Assembly (NCBI RefSeq): GCF_900626095.1
Contig: NZ_UYZZ01000006.1
Span: 146,377 to 210,376 of the forward strand
DNA length: 64,000 nucleotides
Source of the DNA: Clostridium rectalis
GTDB lineage: Bacteria > Bacillota > Clostridia > Clostridiales > Clostridiaceae
Reading direction: 5' to 3'
Shown in pieces: positions 63,096-64,000 of this stretch (the stretch's first letter is position 1; every line of letters starts with the position of its first letter). The notes under the pieces were generated by a model. That model was given only the letters and a program-made list of their open reading frames with translations, made no database searches and was not told the DNA's origin. Both the position numbers and the translations under genes were made by a program.

Positions 63096-63875
63096 ATGGA
63101 ATTAAAAAACGTTATCCTTGAAAAAGATGGGAAAATTGCCATCGTAACAATCAATAGACCTAACGCATTAAATGCATTAAATTCAGAAACTTTAAAAGAA
63201 TTAGATTTAGTAGTAGATAATTTAGAAAAAGATGATGAAGTTTTAGCAGTAGTGCTTACAGGAGCAGGAAAAGCTTTTGTTGCAGGTGCTGATATAACTG
63301 AAATGAAAGATCTTAACACAATAGAAGGAAGAAATTTTGGTATACTTGGAAACAAAGTATTCAGAAAGTTAGAAACTTTAGAAAAACCTGTAATAGCAGC
63401 CGTTAATGGATTCGCTTTAGGTGGCGGATGTGAAATTTCAATGGCTTGTGATATCAGATTAGCTTCAGTAAAAGCTAAATTTGGACAACCAGAGGTTGGA
63501 CTAGGAATTACTCCAGGATTTGGAGGAACTCAAAGACTTGCAAGACATGTTGGAATGGGAATGGCTAAACAGTTAATATATACTGGAGACATAATAAATG
63601 CTGAGGAAGCCTTAAGAATAGGACTTGTAAATAAAGTAATTGAACCAGAAAAATTACTAGATGAAGCTAAAGAAATGGCAAAAAAAATATCTGCCAATGC
63701 ACCAATAGCAGTAAAACTTTGTAAAGCAGCTATAAATAAAGGAATGCAATGTGATATAGATACAGGAATATCATATGAAGCTGAAGTATTTGGTGCATGT
63801 TTTGCTACAGAAGACCAAAAAGAAGGTATGACAGCATTTGTTGAAAAAAGAGATAAATGCTTCAAAAATAGATAG
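63096..63875 (+). CDS. crt: 3-hydroxybutyryl-CoA dehydratase (crotonase)
   Basis: 259 residues of the enoyl-CoA hydratase fold. The oxyanion motif FVAGADITEM, the catalytic glutamate region NGFALGGGCEISMACDIRLA and the second glutamate in FGQPEVGLGITPGFGGTQRL are intact. It dehydrates 3-hydroxybutyryl-CoA to crotonyl-CoA in the butyrate pathway. AGGGAGG precedes the ATG. It is followed after 13 bases by bcd, the standard crt-bcd-etfBA-hbd order in clostridia, and is under a Rex operator, so NADH build-up should raise expression. Confidence 0.95.
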   Translation: MELKNVILEKDGKIAIVTINRPNALNALNSETLKELDLVVDNLEKDDEVLAVVLTGAGKAFVAGADITEMKDLNTIEGRNFGILGNKVFRKLETLEKPVIAAVNGFALGGGCEISMACDIRLASVKAKFGQPEVGLGITPGFGGTQRLARHVGMGMAKQLIYTGDIINAEEALRIGLVNKVIEPEKLLDEAKEMAKKISANAPIAVKLCKAAINKGMQCDIDTGISYEAEVFGACFATEDQKEGMTAFVEKRDKCFKNR

Positions 63876-63888
63876 GAGGTAAGAGTAA

Positions 63889-64000
63889 ATGAATTTTGCA
63901 TTAACTAGAGAACAAGAATTTGTAAAACAAATGGTAAAAGAATTTGCTGAAAATGAAGTAAAGCCAATAGCAGCAGAAATTGATGAAACTGAAAGATTCC
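63889..64000 (+). CDS. bcd: Butyryl-CoA dehydrogenase (partial, N-terminus)
   Basis: Only the first 37 codons are in the window; the gene continues past the right edge. MNFALTREQEFVKQMVKEFA and the following ENEVKPIAAEIDETERF match the acyl-CoA dehydrogenase N-terminus of clostridial Bcd. GGAGG lies 9 bases before the ATG. Bcd reduces crotonyl-CoA to butyryl-CoA with EtfAB, normally encoded next; those genes are not seen here. Confidence 0.9.
   Translation, partial: MNFALTREQEFVKQMVKEFAENEVKPIAAEIDETERF

Overview
The window is a low-GC (roughly 28-30 %) chromosomal stretch from an anaerobic, spore-forming Firmicute, most likely Clostridium sensu stricto (cluster I). The evidence is a GerK-type spore-germinant receptor, Rex next to crt and the start of bcd (butyrate pathway), desulfoferrodoxin, T-box and lysine riboswitch control, and AGGAGG-type ribosome binding sites throughout. 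I see no insertion sequence, prophage block, CRISPR array, rRNA operon or replication origin. One tRNA gene (tRNA-Trp) is present.

Layout. 1-4.7 kb: tail of a membrane permease, a small exporter-family protein, an isoleucine T-box ahead of brnQ, and oleate hydratase. 5-9.6 kb: a stand-alone alarmone synthetase-like protein, a GT4 glycosyltransferase, a membrane-anchored hydrolase and a Na+/alanine symporter behind a leader terminator. 9.8-16.2 kb: an FtsH protease, a HelD-like RNA polymerase-recycling helicase, a tandem P-loop protein and a CDF metal exporter. 16.4-19.3 kb: M18 aminopeptidase, then a lysine riboswitch and lysA. 19.4-28.1 kb: one 2,879-residue cyclic beta-1,2-glucan synthase-like protein. 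28.1-34.6 kb: desulfoferrodoxin, T-box/trpS, HAD phosphatase, prfC and two tiny genes, one with a leader that can fold over its ribosome binding site. 33.5-37.2 kb: divergent gerKB and gerKA-gerKC.

37.2-46.3 kb: an AlbA_2 protein, a small P-loop protein, tyrS, the tsaE-tsaB-rimI operon on the minus strand, a tandem HD-GYP protein, a three-gene envelope cluster (ligand-less ZnuA-like lipoprotein, bactofilin-like membrane protein, zinc ribbon), tRNA-Trp and an ElaA-like acetyltransferase. 46.3-52.6 kb: L,D-transpeptidase, a three-gene glycerol-3-phosphate oxidation type operon behind a leader terminator, a RusA-like protein and tsaD. 52.9-58.4 kb: a complete oppABCDF-type peptide importer. 58.6-64 kb: proC, a pseudo-receiver/zinc-ribbon protein, an ABC-F ATPase, rex, and the Rex-controlled crt-bcd operon, which runs off the right edge.

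How it fits together. Much of the window handles amino acids and peptides (brnQ, agcS, apeB, lysA, opp, proC, trpS, tyrS) and is controlled largely by RNA: two T-boxes with readable specifiers (ATC for Ile, TGG for Trp), a lysine riboswitch, and leader terminators before agcS and the glycerol operon. The tsaE-tsaB-rimI / tsaD / ABC-F / rex set matches the compact ydiB-C-D-E-F...rex region of Bacillus but is split here by about 10 kb and partly inverted. The window is mainly core genome. I did not find a clear new multi-gene defence or biosynthetic system. The least explained items are the SD-sequestering leader at 33.3-33.4 kb, the degenerate ZnuA/bactofilin/zinc-ribbon cluster, the non-phosphorylatable receiver protein, and the RusA-zinc finger protein with an altered active site. 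All calls come from reading the sequence; no database search was run.
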